Positions 15,360-24,017 of a stretch of 40,646 nt of DNA are shown here, piece by piece (positions within the stretch are counted from its first letter, which is position 1; each line of letters opens with the position of its first letter). Made by a program: the position numbers and the translations under genes. Source of the stretch: DTU089 sp002440045 (GTDB lineage Bacteria > Bacillota > Clostridia > Oscillospirales > Acutalibacteraceae); contig CALABP010000035.1 in assembly GCA_937885695.1 (NCBI GenBank), positions 1-40,646 of the forward strand. Reading direction: 5' to 3'. The notes below the pieces were generated by a model. It made no database searches and was not told where the DNA came from. It saw only the letters and a list, made by a program, of their open reading frames with translations.

Positions 15360-16283
15360 TTATTCGTTGTCGCTGTGATAGTTTTTATAAGACGGGTCTA
15401 TTTCGACAAGCTCATAAAAATTGTCGATTTCCATAATATCGGTTTTACTGCACTCTCTTATTTCGACCTTGTAATTGTCTTTACACTGAACAAGCGGAAT
15501 AAACTCCCAGAACAAATCCTTGCCGCCCTCTTTTTTATACTCGGCAGCCCAATCTTTTCTGAGTTTTAACGAGTCCTCTTTGTTCCAATACGCGATTTCA
15601 TACTGATTGAAGCAGTATGTGCCGCCTTTTCTGTAATTTTCGGCAAAACCTTTGTTAAAGTCAAAGCACCAATCGTCGGTTTCAAGCGCATACGAAGCAA
15701 GATAATTGCTTCTGTAGCAGTATTTTTTAATCACGGACGGGTTTGACAAAAGCAAGTCGCCCGCGCAGATGTAGCAGTTATCAACCTTGTCGCCTGCAAG
15801 AAGCGCCGACGAAATATTGTTTTCGGTTTCGTAATTGTCGTTATCAACAAGATTCAAAAACGGGTATTTTTCGAGAAGCTCGTCAAACTTTTCTTTAAGA
15901 TAGCCCCTTACAACCGTTATATCCGTTATTCCCTTTGCTGTGAGCGCGTCTATAAGTCTGTCGATTATGCGAACGCCGTTGACCTTTACAAGCGGCTTCG
16001 GCGTGTCAAGCGTAACGGGAATCATTCTTGAACCGAAGCCCGCCGCAAATATTACGGCGCGCTCAACGCGGTAAGGCTCAAGCGCTTCAAGACCTTTTTC
16101 GGTGATTTCAAGCACTTCGCCGTCTTTTTTTATATAACCGCCGTTTGCAAGAAAGCTTCGCTCTTTCATAACGGCGCTGCCCGAAATGTTTAAAGTGTCC
16201 ATGATTTCGCGCCACGGATATTTCTTTTTTCCGAACTCTTCAACGTATGAAAGAATTTCAAATTGGTATCTGTTAAGTTCCAT
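15360..16283 (-). CDS. winged-helix domain fused to a LicC-like cytidylyltransferase
   Basis: 307 aa. Residues 1 to about 70 form a MarR/winged-helix-like domain (ILSYVEEFGKKKYPWREI, LNISGSAVMKERSFLANGGY). Residues about 73-300 are a LicC-type nucleotidyltransferase (AVIFAAGFGSRMIPVTLDTP, KPLVKVNG, then YICAGDLLLSNP with the metal Asp). LicC activates phosphocholine as CDP-choline for transfer by LicD. A LicD is encoded two genes upstream, but no choline kinase (LicA) or transporter (LicB) is in the window, so the activated group may not be choline. ATG 16283 lies 7 nt after GGAGG; the in-frame ATG at 16289 is too close to that site. Confidence 0.78.
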   Translation of the reverse strand: MELNRYQFEILSYVEEFGKKKYPWREIMDTLNISGSAVMKERSFLANGGYIKKDGEVLEITEKGLEALEPYRVERAVIFAAGFGSRMIPVTLDTPKPLVKVNGVRIIDRLIDALTAKGITDITVVRGYLKEKFDELLEKYPFLNLVDNDNYETENNISSALLAGDKVDNCYICAGDLLLSNPSVIKKYCYRSNYLASYALETDDWCFDFNKGFAENYRKGGTYCFNQYEIAYWNKEDSLKLRKDWAAEYKKEGGKDLFWEFIPLVQCKDNYKVEIRECSKTDIMEIDNFYELVEIDPSYKNYHSDNE

Positions 16284-16298
16284 TCCCATACCTCCGTC

Positions 16299-17369
16299 TT
16301 ATACGCCGTAAAGCTTTAAAAAGCTATCTTTGTCAAGCTTGTTTTCAAAATAGCTGTCTTTACTTACCTTTGCGGCGTTTAAATACCACTCCCACACCTT
16401 TTCAATGTTCGGGGTATCTACGCTAAACATTTTTGCTATGTCGCGGATTATTTTAAGTCCGAACGAAAAGTCCGCCGTGAAATAGCGCGAGCTCCAATCG
16501 GGAACCCAGCCGCTTTCGGTTTCGGTCATGGGCGACGTAAGCCCCTTGAACGCTTTTATGGAGCTTATTTTTTTCGTCATTGCATCAACCGTGTGGCTTT
16601 CGTAATGGTCGCGAAGCGATTTTACCGATTTTAAATCGAGCGGAATAACGTCGCAAAGCCTTTGAAGCTCGCCGTCGCAGGCGATAAGCATTTCTGACGA
16701 GGGGTCGTCCCACTCTTCGTAAAACAAAAAGTTTCTCGGATAAATCTTACCTTCGGTGTGGTCTTTAAATATGGAATAAAGTCTTGTTGTATGTAAAATC
16801 GGGTTTGACGGCGTGAGCGTTACCGAAAGATAGTTTGAAAGCGGAACGCACGGCATATCGAACATTGCGCTTACCTTGCCGCAGATTTCGACCGTCTTGT
16901 CGGAGGGAATAGCGCCAATTTGAAGCTCGTCTTTTCTGCCCAATTCATATACGGCGTGACCGTATTTTTTAAGGCGCGCTATGCTGTGGACGCGCTGAAA
17001 GCCAAACAGCGTGCAGCCCTTTTTTATTGCGTCGTGAAAAGCAAATTCAGCGCCGCCGCTCCCGGGGACAATGCCTATATACTGACTCGCTTTTAAATAC
17101 GGCGTCATTTTTTCTGCAAGCGACGAAAAAAGCTGTGCCGGCATAACGACCCAGATATATTCCGCGCCGTCAAGCGCTTCTTCAATAGAGTCGGTCACTT
17201 TTTTTATAACTCCGCTTTTAAGCAGTCTGTCGGAAGCGTCATAAACCTCTATTTCGTTGCTCCATTTTTCAGGTTTTGACGTATAAACCGTTACGTCGTG
17301 CCCCTTTTTTGCAAATTCGGCAGCCATAAGCGTGCCGATATTACCGCCGCCGAGAATTGTTGTTTTCAT
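16299..17369 (-). CDS. octopine/nopaline dehydrogenase-family protein
   Basis: 356 aa. N-terminal Rossmann domain with ILGGGNIGTLMAAEFAKKGH (residues 5-24) and the all-helical C-terminal domain of opine/octopine dehydrogenases. SNPILHTTRLYSIF near residue 188 has the conserved N-P-x-x-H, and the segment LRDHYESHTVDAM follows. Family enzymes reduce an imine formed between a 2-oxo acid and an amino acid, or act as other NAD(P) dehydrogenases. Lying between licD and the licC-like gene, with 20- and 15-nt gaps, it probably makes or modifies the group transferred by LicD. The substrate cannot be read from sequence. GGAGGT precedes the ATG. Confidence 0.75.
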   Translation of the reverse strand: MKTTILGGGNIGTLMAAEFAKKGHDVTVYTSKPEKWSNEIEVYDASDRLLKSGVIKKVTDSIEEALDGAEYIWVVMPAQLFSSLAEKMTPYLKASQYIGIVPGSGGAEFAFHDAIKKGCTLFGFQRVHSIARLKKYGHAVYELGRKDELQIGAIPSDKTVEICGKVSAMFDMPCVPLSNYLSVTLTPSNPILHTTRLYSIFKDHTEGKIYPRNFLFYEEWDDPSSEMLIACDGELQRLCDVIPLDLKSVKSLRDHYESHTVDAMTKKISSIKAFKGLTSPMTETESGWVPDWSSRYFTADFSFGLKIIRDIAKMFSVDTPNIEKVWEWYLNAAKVSKDSYFENKLDKDSFLKLYGV

Positions 17370-17389
17370 AACAGCAGACCTCCGAAAAA

Positions 17390-18250
17390 CTATTTATTTT
17401 CAAAGCTTTTAAGCCCTTTGTAATGGTACATCATTTCATCGAGCCTGTCTTTTAACGGGAATATCTTTTTATAATCGCCATAGGTGCTTGTCAAAATCTC
17501 GTCATAGTTTTCGGGAACACGGAAAACGCCGCTTTCCGTTGTATAAAGCACGGTGTTCCACATTTTTTTCGTATCGTAATGCCTTTTTACGGCTGTATAA
17601 TCCGCGCCGATGCTGTAGGGAACTTCGTCAAAATCATATTCGGAACAAAGTCTTTCGTAATTTGACGTAATATCCTTTACCGAGTATTTCATACACTTTG
17701 CTTTTCTTAAAAGAATACCGCAAAGAGTTTTTATGCTGCCGTTGCAATTTTCAACGGGCTTAATAAGCTTTTCGTAACGCGTATTAAAATAAAATTTAAC
17801 CTGCTCTGCAAACGGCTTCATTTCGGCTTCGTTTGTCGGTGCTCCGATTACATAAAACACATCGACGTGAAGCACCTCGCTTTTATAGCCCTTCGGCGTA
17901 ACGCGCATAAAAAAGTGCCTGCATTTGCTGTCAATTTCGGGGCAATAAAAATAAAAATCCTTGCCCAAATCGGCTTTAAGCGCCTCTATCAGCTTAAATC
18001 TGTCTTTATACGGAACAAAAACGTCGATGTCGTAATCCCACGGAATCTGACCGTTATCGCGCACCGCCCCGAGAAGCGAGCCGTATGCCAGCTGATACCT
18101 CAGCCCGTTTTTTTCGCACACACGGTGAAACTCGCACAGGGTATCGAGCGCTTTTTGCTGATACGCTTTAAAATCCTCATAAATGCTTTCAAAATTTTCG
18201 GGGCAAATGTCGCTTGACAAAACCTCTTTTAAAAATTCCGCTCTGTTCAA
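17390..18250 (-). CDS. licD: LicD-family phosphotransferase
   Basis: 286 aa. LicD proteins move phosphocholine or other phospho-groups from a CDP donor to a glycan. The family core is clear: LAYGSLLGAVRDNGQIPWDYDIDVFVP at about residues 54-80, containing the G-S-x-L-G and D-x-D motifs. HVDVFYVIGAP follows near 128. The start is TTG 18250 with AGGAGG 7 nt upstream, 2 nt after the flippase stop. The nearby LicC-like and opine-dehydrogenase genes suggest that the donor is a CDP-activated compound made here. Some LicD homologues transfer sugar phosphates, so phosphocholine is not assured. Confidence 0.85.
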   Translation of the reverse strand: MNRAEFLKEVLSSDICPENFESIYEDFKAYQQKALDTLCEFHRVCEKNGLRYQLAYGSLLGAVRDNGQIPWDYDIDVFVPYKDRFKLIEALKADLGKDFYFYCPEIDSKCRHFFMRVTPKGYKSEVLHVDVFYVIGAPTNEAEMKPFAEQVKFYFNTRYEKLIKPVENCNGSIKTLCGILLRKAKCMKYSVKDITSNYERLCSEYDFDEVPYSIGADYTAVKRHYDTKKMWNTVLYTTESGVFRVPENYDEILTSTYGDYKKIFPLKDRLDEMMYHYKGLKSFENK

Positions 18251-18252
18251 AA

Positions 18253-19758
18253 TTATGCCTCCTTGGGAGTCTTCTTTTTTCCGAATTTCGCTTTCATTAC
18301 CGCAATAAACGGCTTAATGCTTTTTCTGTTAAGGAAAAGAACAAGCAAAACATAAACCGCAATCACGGCAATTTTATATGCGAAGTTTACTAAACTGAAC
18401 GTATACTGATATTTTGTATAAGAGAGAGCAAGCCCGCCGAATATAAACGCTGAAACAACGACGGTATTTTTTATAAAGTCAAACACTCTTAAACCTATAT
18501 CGTCAAACCGCTTGCTTATAATCACAATAATTACGACTCTTAAAATCATTGCGACGGCATCCGCCGCGATAGAGCCGTATACGCCGTATGCCTTAATGAA
18601 GAAATACGAAAGAACCAGGTTTACAAGACTGCCCGTAAGCGTTGCCGTAAACAGGAATTTTGACGCTTTTTTATAATAAAACAGCACTTCGACATAAAAG
18701 TAATACATCGTTTTTATTGCAAAAACCAAAACGATAAACGGAACAAACTTCCATGCCTCGGCATAGCTTTTATCCACAAAAAGAATTATGTAATCCTGCG
18801 AGAACAGCGAAATTCCTATAAAGAAAAATCCGATAACGGCAATCATCATTTTTGATATGCTGCGGATAAACGCCTTGTAGCCGCTGTCCTTTGCGTTAAG
18901 CTTTTCATAAAGCCACGGGCCGTATGCCTGGTCAACATAGACCTGTATTGTGTCGGCTATATTGCCGAACTGCGCCGCGACCGAATAAATGCCGACGCCC
19001 GCAAGCGACACCGCGTCGCCTATAAGTATTTTTGAAATAAGACTTGCTATCTGCGTTGAAAGGTTGTGCGGCATTATCGGTACAGAATATTTCAGCGCAC
19101 TTTTTAAAAGCTTGAAGTCAAGGCAGAAAATAATTTCTTTTTTTACGGTCATATCAATAAGAAAATAAACCGTGTATATCACATACCCCGCAAGCGACGC
19201 CAAAAGAGAGCCGACGGCGCCCATTTTTAAAACGACAACAAAAAGAATGTTGAACGCAAGGGTAACAAAAAAGTATACCATTCCGAGAATCGAGCTTTTT
19301 GCCGCTTTTTGCTGGCTGCGCAAAAGATTGTCATACACATTGTGCTGGCAGTAAAATATAAGAGATATAAGCGTTACAAGAATTACTGGGTAATAGTCCG
19401 TGCCCTGAAAAACGTATTTTGAAAGCGCGCCTTTAAACAGTGTAAACAAGCAAAAGAATGCCGCGCCCGAAATAAACACGAACGTAACGACCGTGCCGTA
19501 AAAGCGTTTAAGCTTTTCGGGCTCGTCTTTTAAATCGACATAAAAGCGCATTACCGCCGAAAACAGCGAAAACGCCACGACAAAACCGGCTGTCATAATA
19601 AAGCTTGTAGCAATGCTTGTTACGCCGTAATCGTCTGTTGTGAGATATGCCGTATAAAGCGGCAAAAGGAAAAACGAAAAGCACTTTATAAGCAAGCCGC
19701 TTGCAGAATAAATTATTGAATTAAGAACAACCTTTTTGCCCGAGGTATTACTTGCCAA
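18253..19758 (-). CDS. wzx: Wzx-type polysaccharide flippase
   Basis: 501-aa polytopic membrane protein of the MATE/MVF-type polysaccharide transporter family, with about 12-14 predicted helices from residue 10 on (LIKCFSFFLLPLYTAYLTT, TAGFVVAFSLFSAVMRF and so on) and a basic C-terminal tail. It should flip the undecaprenyl-linked repeat unit across the membrane for Wzy polymerisation. The start is a TTG at 19758 (AAGGG upstream) overlapping the end of the CapA-like gene by 11 nt. It is the only flippase in the locus. Confidence 0.88.
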   Translation of the reverse strand: MASNTSGKKVVLNSIIYSASGLLIKCFSFFLLPLYTAYLTTDDYGVTSIATSFIMTAGFVVAFSLFSAVMRFYVDLKDEPEKLKRFYGTVVTFVFISGAAFFCLFTLFKGALSKYVFQGTDYYPVILVTLISLIFYCQHNVYDNLLRSQQKAAKSSILGMVYFFVTLAFNILFVVVLKMGAVGSLLASLAGYVIYTVYFLIDMTVKKEIIFCLDFKLLKSALKYSVPIMPHNLSTQIASLISKILIGDAVSLAGVGIYSVAAQFGNIADTIQVYVDQAYGPWLYEKLNAKDSGYKAFIRSISKMMIAVIGFFFIGISLFSQDYIILFVDKSYAEAWKFVPFIVLVFAIKTMYYFYVEVLFYYKKASKFLFTATLTGSLVNLVLSYFFIKAYGVYGSIAADAVAMILRVVIIVIISKRFDDIGLRVFDFIKNTVVVSAFIFGGLALSYTKYQYTFSLVNFAYKIAVIAVYVLLVLFLNRKSIKPFIAVMKAKFGKKKTPKEA

Positions 19759-20881
19759 CTGTATCTAACCCTTTCAAAAGAAGCTCGTTGTGCGCTTCGC
19801 ATTCGATAATATTTTTTATTCTCAAACCGTTTCTTCTGTTAAAGCTTCTTTTGATAACAAGCTTTGAAAGCCTTCCGCCCGAAAGCTTGTTAAGCGCTTT
19901 AAAGAAGAACGAGTTTCCGCGGCACAAAAGCGACAAAAAATAATAGTCTTTCATACTTTCGGCAAGCTCTTTATATTTTTCGTCCATAATCTCGGGAGAA
20001 AGACACTCTTCGCTTCTTTTATAAAACCCGTCAAGAATTTCCGCTTTTTGCTTTTCGTCTGCAAGACGAACGCAATTTTTATCTTTCACAACGGGGATAT
20101 ATTCAATTTTAAAATCACTGTCGAGCTTAATTAAAAGCCCCGTCTGCCAGCACTCGGTATTGCTCATATCAAAAAGGAAATTGCCCTGACCGTAAACTAT
20201 TGTGCCGCCGTTATATTCTTCTTTTGCGCCGATACAGTGGCTGTGCTGGCAAATAACAAGGTCTGCGCCTTTGTCTATGAGCTTTCGGCAAACTTTTCTG
20301 AGCCTCGGCGAGGGGTATCTGTAATGCTCCTTGCCGCCGTGATAAAGCACCGTTACATAATCGCAGGTTTTTTTTAGCTCCGCAACCTCGTCGGGTGTTT
20401 CAAGCGGGTCAAAAGGATTTGCGCCTGCGGTTTTATCGGTAACAACCGAAAACTCGTGTTCAACGCAGGCATATACGCCCACGGTTTTGCCGCCGACGGT
20501 GAAAATGTGCGCTTTTTTAGCTTCTTCTGGGGTTTTCCCCGCGCCGAAAAAAGAAATGCCGTTTTCTTTGAGTGCGTCCATCGTACTGAAAAGCCCTTTT
20601 TCGCCTTGGTCGAGAATATGGTTATTGGCAATTGCAAAGCAATGAGGATTAATCGCTTTAAGTCCGTTAACGGTGCTAATTGGTGCAGAAAGCGCGGGGC
20701 CGTTTTTTTCTATCGGCGTTTCTTCGTCCGCAAGCGGAACTTCAAGATTAAATATTGTATAATCCGCAGAATTAAGAAGCTCTTTAAGCTCTTTTCCCAA
20801 AAGCGCGTCTGTATCTGCATTATTAAATAATTCAAAATTGCTTTTTGTGGGCACCAAATCAGCGCCGATAAGTATGTTCAT
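19748..20881 (-). CDS. CapA-family metallophosphatase-like protein
   Basis: 377 aa. Calcineurin-like CapA/PgsA fold: IGADLVPTKSNFE at the N-terminus, FNLEVPLADEETP near residue 45, IANNHILDQGEKG near 84 (metal-binding Asn-His), VLYHGGKEHYRYPSP near 155, ICQHSHCIGAKEEYNGG near 183 and YGQGNFLFD near 206. Family members occur in poly-gamma-glutamate and many capsule operons, where the reaction is unknown. Here there is no signal peptide or N-terminal anchor, so a cytoplasmic location is likely. That differs from membrane-anchored PgsA. It lies between the flippase and the opine-synthase gene. Confidence 0.8.
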   Translation of the reverse strand: MNILIGADLVPTKSNFELFNNADTDALLGKELKELLNSADYTIFNLEVPLADEETPIEKNGPALSAPISTVNGLKAINPHCFAIANNHILDQGEKGLFSTMDALKENGISFFGAGKTPEEAKKAHIFTVGGKTVGVYACVEHEFSVVTDKTAGANPFDPLETPDEVAELKKTCDYVTVLYHGGKEHYRYPSPRLRKVCRKLIDKGADLVICQHSHCIGAKEEYNGGTIVYGQGNFLFDMSNTECWQTGLLIKLDSDFKIEYIPVVKDKNCVRLADEKQKAEILDGFYKRSEECLSPEIMDEKYKELAESMKDYYFLSLLCRGNSFFFKALNKLSGGRLSKLVIKRSFNRRNGLRIKNIIECEAHNELLLKGLDTVGK

Positions 20882-20916
20882 ATTGTAGTCTTTCCGACAG
20901 CTTACATTGAGTATAA

Positions 20917-21870
20917 CTATCTGTTCTGAAATTCCTTTATTCTGGTGTCAATAATTTTTCCTTTGTAAATGATCCGACTGGCATCAAGCACACCATTATG
21001 CTGTTCCGTACTGAGCGCCTCTATATAAGGCACAATCGCTTCCGAATTATTATATGTGAACGTTTTGTAAAACAGCGATGGCGTATGATCTACAACATAG
21101 TGCACGATGCCATCAACCACATATGTTGGGCTTTCAATCGTTGTCGGAACGCTTGTTTCAATACCACCGTTTCTGTCACAACTGACATCGACTATCATGG
21201 CATTCCTTTTCATTCTGGAAAGGTCTTCACGGTAAATAATATGATCTTTACGTGTAATGTCCCATAGAACACAATTTACAATAACGTCATATTGTCCGAT
21301 TTCACTACGCAACAACTGCTCCATATGTCGATCATATTGCATCACATTCGCTCCGAGCATATTAAGAACCTTAATAGCACCACGTGCTGTATTCCCTCTG
21401 CCTATTACCGCAACGTCAGTTTCATATGGCATTCTGCCATAACATTGAAACGCATGCATAATTGCAGCTTCTCCGGCAAGCTCGTTATTTCTCCAGAAAA
21501 TATGTCTGCCCATATCAAACATATCTTCCCAAGCATAAGCAGTCAATTTGCCGAAAATCAACTTATCTGTAATATCCCTATTCTGCACAGCATGAACCCA
21601 TCCGAAAATATCCTGTGAGTTAAGTTCATTCAAATAGTCAGCATCGCCGATTTTCGGATCACATATGATATCGCACTTCAGCACAGTGCTACGCGAAGCA
21701 ATATTCGCACCGGCATCCAGATAGTCTTGATCCTGAAACCCAATCACATCTCCGTAGCTTTCTTCAAAATAGAGCATTTCAGGATGCGATATTTTTTTTA
21801 CATCGCACGGAATCATGGCACGACGATTCTCGTTTTCCTTATGGCTAATAGGGAATCCTATTGTTTTCAT
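20917..21870 (-). CDS. N5-(carboxyethyl)ornithine synthase homologue
   Basis: 317 aa, alanine dehydrogenase/PNT-like fold. It matches from memory the Lactococcus N5-(L-1-carboxyethyl)-L-ornithine synthase along its length: KTIGFPISHKENENRRAM at the start, CDVICDPKIGDADYL near 65, IFGWVHAVQNRDITDK near 87, VAVIGRGNTARGAIKVLN near 152 (NADPH loop), RMKRNAMIVDVSCDRNGGIE near 222 and VHYVVDHTPSLFYKT near 256. The enzyme condenses pyruvate with the side-chain amine of ornithine (or lysine) and reduces it with NADPH, giving an opine. Its ATG overlaps the tupA-like stop (ATGA), with GGAGG upstream. The base composition is unlike its neighbours: six of the window's eight GATC sites are here. Confidence 0.85.
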   Translation of the reverse strand: MKTIGFPISHKENENRRAMIPCDVKKISHPEMLYFEESYGDVIGFQDQDYLDAGANIASRSTVLKCDIICDPKIGDADYLNELNSQDIFGWVHAVQNRDITDKLIFGKLTAYAWEDMFDMGRHIFWRNNELAGEAAIMHAFQCYGRMPYETDVAVIGRGNTARGAIKVLNMLGANVMQYDRHMEQLLRSEIGQYDVIVNCVLWDITRKDHIIYREDLSRMKRNAMIVDVSCDRNGGIETSVPTTIESPTYVVDGIVHYVVDHTPSLFYKTFTYNNSEAIVPYIEALSTEQHNGVLDASRIIYKGKIIDTRIKEFQNR

Positions 21871-22793
21871 TTTGCATCCTCCAAACGAATTAAATCACCA
21901 AAATACTTGTCGGTTTCAGGAAGCAGGTTGGCATCAAAGCCACTATCCGGGAAAAAAGTTATTTCCCCAAAATAAATATGGTCATTACTTTGATATAAGT
22001 CAACACGCACAAAAGGCAATCCTTCCGAGAGATTTGTTGCAATCTCAAACATCTTGTCCATCAGATTGGGCTTGGCGATAGTAAATCCTTCCGGAGCATT
22101 CTTTCCGCGCAAATTCAAGCGCTTAAGTTCCCAGTCCTTGTCGAAAAAGTAGAATTTTGGGTTTCCGCTCGAGCGTTCAAGACAAACCATCACACAATCC
22201 ACATAGCCATTAAAACAAAAAAACTTGTAATCCGTGAAGTCAGAACTGTCAACAGAATCGGTCATGTACTTCTCCGCAATAATTTTCCTCGGCACGTCTT
22301 TATACGGCCATTCGCGCCCGGTCAAGTAATAATCTTCTGCCAAACCACGCGCTAAATTCTCGCGTATTCTTTTGATATCATGAGATGTCAGTTTACTCTT
22401 ATCTTTGCAAATATACATTCCCAAGCCGGAATTGTGATTGCATTTCAACACAAATTGATCCGGCAGCAAATCAAAGTCTATTTCATCAGGATTATCCCAA
22501 ACGCCAATTAGTGGGATCAAATATTCCTTACCAAGTTTTTCTTCTATATACTCGCGCACCTTGTATTTATCCACCATCATGGTATACTCCGGCTTACGGT
22601 CATATAATTTCAACCACTGAAGCTTTTCGTTAAAAGTCTGCGGATTTTCAAGGTCAAGCTTTTTGCCTAAAGAAAGGTAATATTTGATTTTCAGATACTT
22701 TTCATCGGGCATATTCCGATTATCTTTTTTGTCAAACAGCACAAGCGCCGCAAGACGCGGATTTTTAATTGCCTTTAAAACTTTTTCAATCAT
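21867..22793 (-). CDS. TupA-like ATP-grasp ligase
   Basis: 308 aa, TupA-like ATP-grasp family. Typical segments: NPQTFNEKLQWLKLYDRKP near residue 50, VDKYKVREYIEEKLGKEYL near 73, LPDQFVLKCNHNSG near 114, REWPYKDVPRKIIAEKYM near 160, DYKFFCFNGYVD near 189 and the metal/ATP segment PFVRVDLYQSNDHIYFGEITF near 259. Family members occur with teichuronopeptide and capsule genes and are thought to form amide bonds between a carboxyl (e.g. of a uronic acid) and an amino acid. Coupled to the opine synthase downstream (ATGA overlap), it probably attaches the opine to a uronic acid residue. It carries two GATC sites; its first ~70 codons look resident-like. Confidence 0.85.
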   Translation of the reverse strand: MIEKVLKAIKNPRLAALVLFDKKDNRNMPDEKYLKIKYYLSLGKKLDLENPQTFNEKLQWLKLYDRKPEYTMMVDKYKVREYIEEKLGKEYLIPLIGVWDNPDEIDFDLLPDQFVLKCNHNSGLGMYICKDKSKLTSHDIKRIRENLARGLAEDYYLTGREWPYKDVPRKIIAEKYMTDSVDSSDFTDYKFFCFNGYVDCVMVCLERSSGNPKFYFFDKDWELKRLNLRGKNAPEGFTIAKPNLMDKMFEIATNLSEGLPFVRVDLYQSNDHIYFGEITFFPDSGFDANLLPETDKYFGDLIRLEDAK

Positions 22794-23997
22794 ACTTTAA
22801 GCCTCGTTTTAATCTATTTTCATTCAGTGCCATGGCAAATGCAACCGCAAGAAGCATCCATGTGCCCTTTGAAGAAAAACTTACCATTCCGTAATCCATA
22901 ACAAGCCTTGTTATGAGAAGAATCATCATCATTATGTTAGACGGATTTTTCCGCCCTTTTCCCGCAAAAAACTTTGCCGCCAAATAGATGAACATTGCAT
23001 AATACAGCAAAAATCCGACCGCACCGTAGTCGACAAGCAATTCCACAAAATTGTTGTGTGAATATGTGCCGTAGGCGCTTATTGTTCTGAACGCGTCCGA
23101 GCCGTAGCCGAAAACGGGCTTTTCTAAGAAAAAGCGCATACCGTCTCTTATCATTGACGTCCTTATAATATCCGACTCGTTTTTTTCACCCGAAAGAAAG
23201 CTGAAAAGTCTGTCGGACATAACGTCGAATATCGGAAGCGACAAAAGAAAATAAAGACCGACAACAAGCACACCGCCGACAATGATTACCTTGTACATTC
23301 TTTTTATTCCGTATTTGAACAACAGAACAAGCAAAATGCCGAGAACAATCGTAAATACAGATTTTTTTGAGCCGCTTGAAAGTGCAAAGAAAACAAACGC
23401 CGCACAACCGACAAGATAAAGCGGCCGACGCTTGAACACGGTAAAATAAACGCCGCAAACACATGCATATGAGAAAACAAGACCGAAGGTGTTTTGGTTT
23501 GCAATCTCGCCGCCTATTCTGACGCCCTCCTGCATTTGCTCTATCATTCCGTCAAAGCCGTACATATATAATGAATAGGCAAGAAGAACTATTCCCGAAT
23601 AATAAAGCGCCTTAAAATACAGCTCAAACTCGCGGGTGTTTGCCATAATTTCATACATAAGTATTGCCATTATAAACGTCTGCGTCATTGTGCTGAGCAT
23701 TTGCATTCCGTTTGCTCTGCTCGGCGCCCAAATTGTGGTAATAAGTATCCAATAAAAATTCAGAAGTATAAAAACGAGCGGCACGGACGCAAAAAAGCGC
23801 GCACCGACAAGAAGCGACACAAGAGCTATTGCCATAAAAGCAAAAATGCACGCTTTTGATATTATATAATAGTTTACATCCTCGCCGAACACGTTGTTTG
23901 CAATAACGCTTAAAAAGAGAAATGCAAGCGATATTTTAAGGCAAACGGTTTTTATGCTTAAATCCCGCCGCGTTCTTCTTACAAGAAGCTTTTCCAT
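22786..23997 (-). CDS. wzy: Wzy-type O-antigen/capsule polymerase
   Basis: 403-aa polytopic membrane protein with about ten predicted helices and a large loop. The O-antigen ligase/polymerase signature is visible in the second half: FFLEKPVFGYGSDAFRTI, then YGTYSHNNFVELLVDYGAVG (residues about 305-325), followed by three helices. It should polymerise lipid-linked repeat units outside the membrane. A ligase role cannot be excluded, but together with Wzx it fits Wzy-dependent assembly. Its stop overlaps the TupA-like start. Confidence 0.85.
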   Translation of the reverse strand: MEKLLVRRTRRDLSIKTVCLKISLAFLFLSVIANNVFGEDVNYYIISKACIFAFMAIALVSLLVGARFFASVPLVFILLNFYWILITTIWAPSRANGMQMLSTMTQTFIMAILMYEIMANTREFELYFKALYYSGIVLLAYSLYMYGFDGMIEQMQEGVRIGGEIANQNTFGLVFSYACVCGVYFTVFKRRPLYLVGCAAFVFFALSSGSKKSVFTIVLGILLVLLFKYGIKRMYKVIIVGGVLVVGLYFLLSLPIFDVMSDRLFSFLSGEKNESDIIRTSMIRDGMRFFLEKPVFGYGSDAFRTISAYGTYSHNNFVELLVDYGAVGFLLYYAMFIYLAAKFFAGKGRKNPSNIMMMILLITRLVMDYGMVSFSSKGTWMLLAVAFAMALNENRLKRGLKYD

Positions 23998-24017
23998 CTG
24001 TTCCCTCTCAGTTTTTG

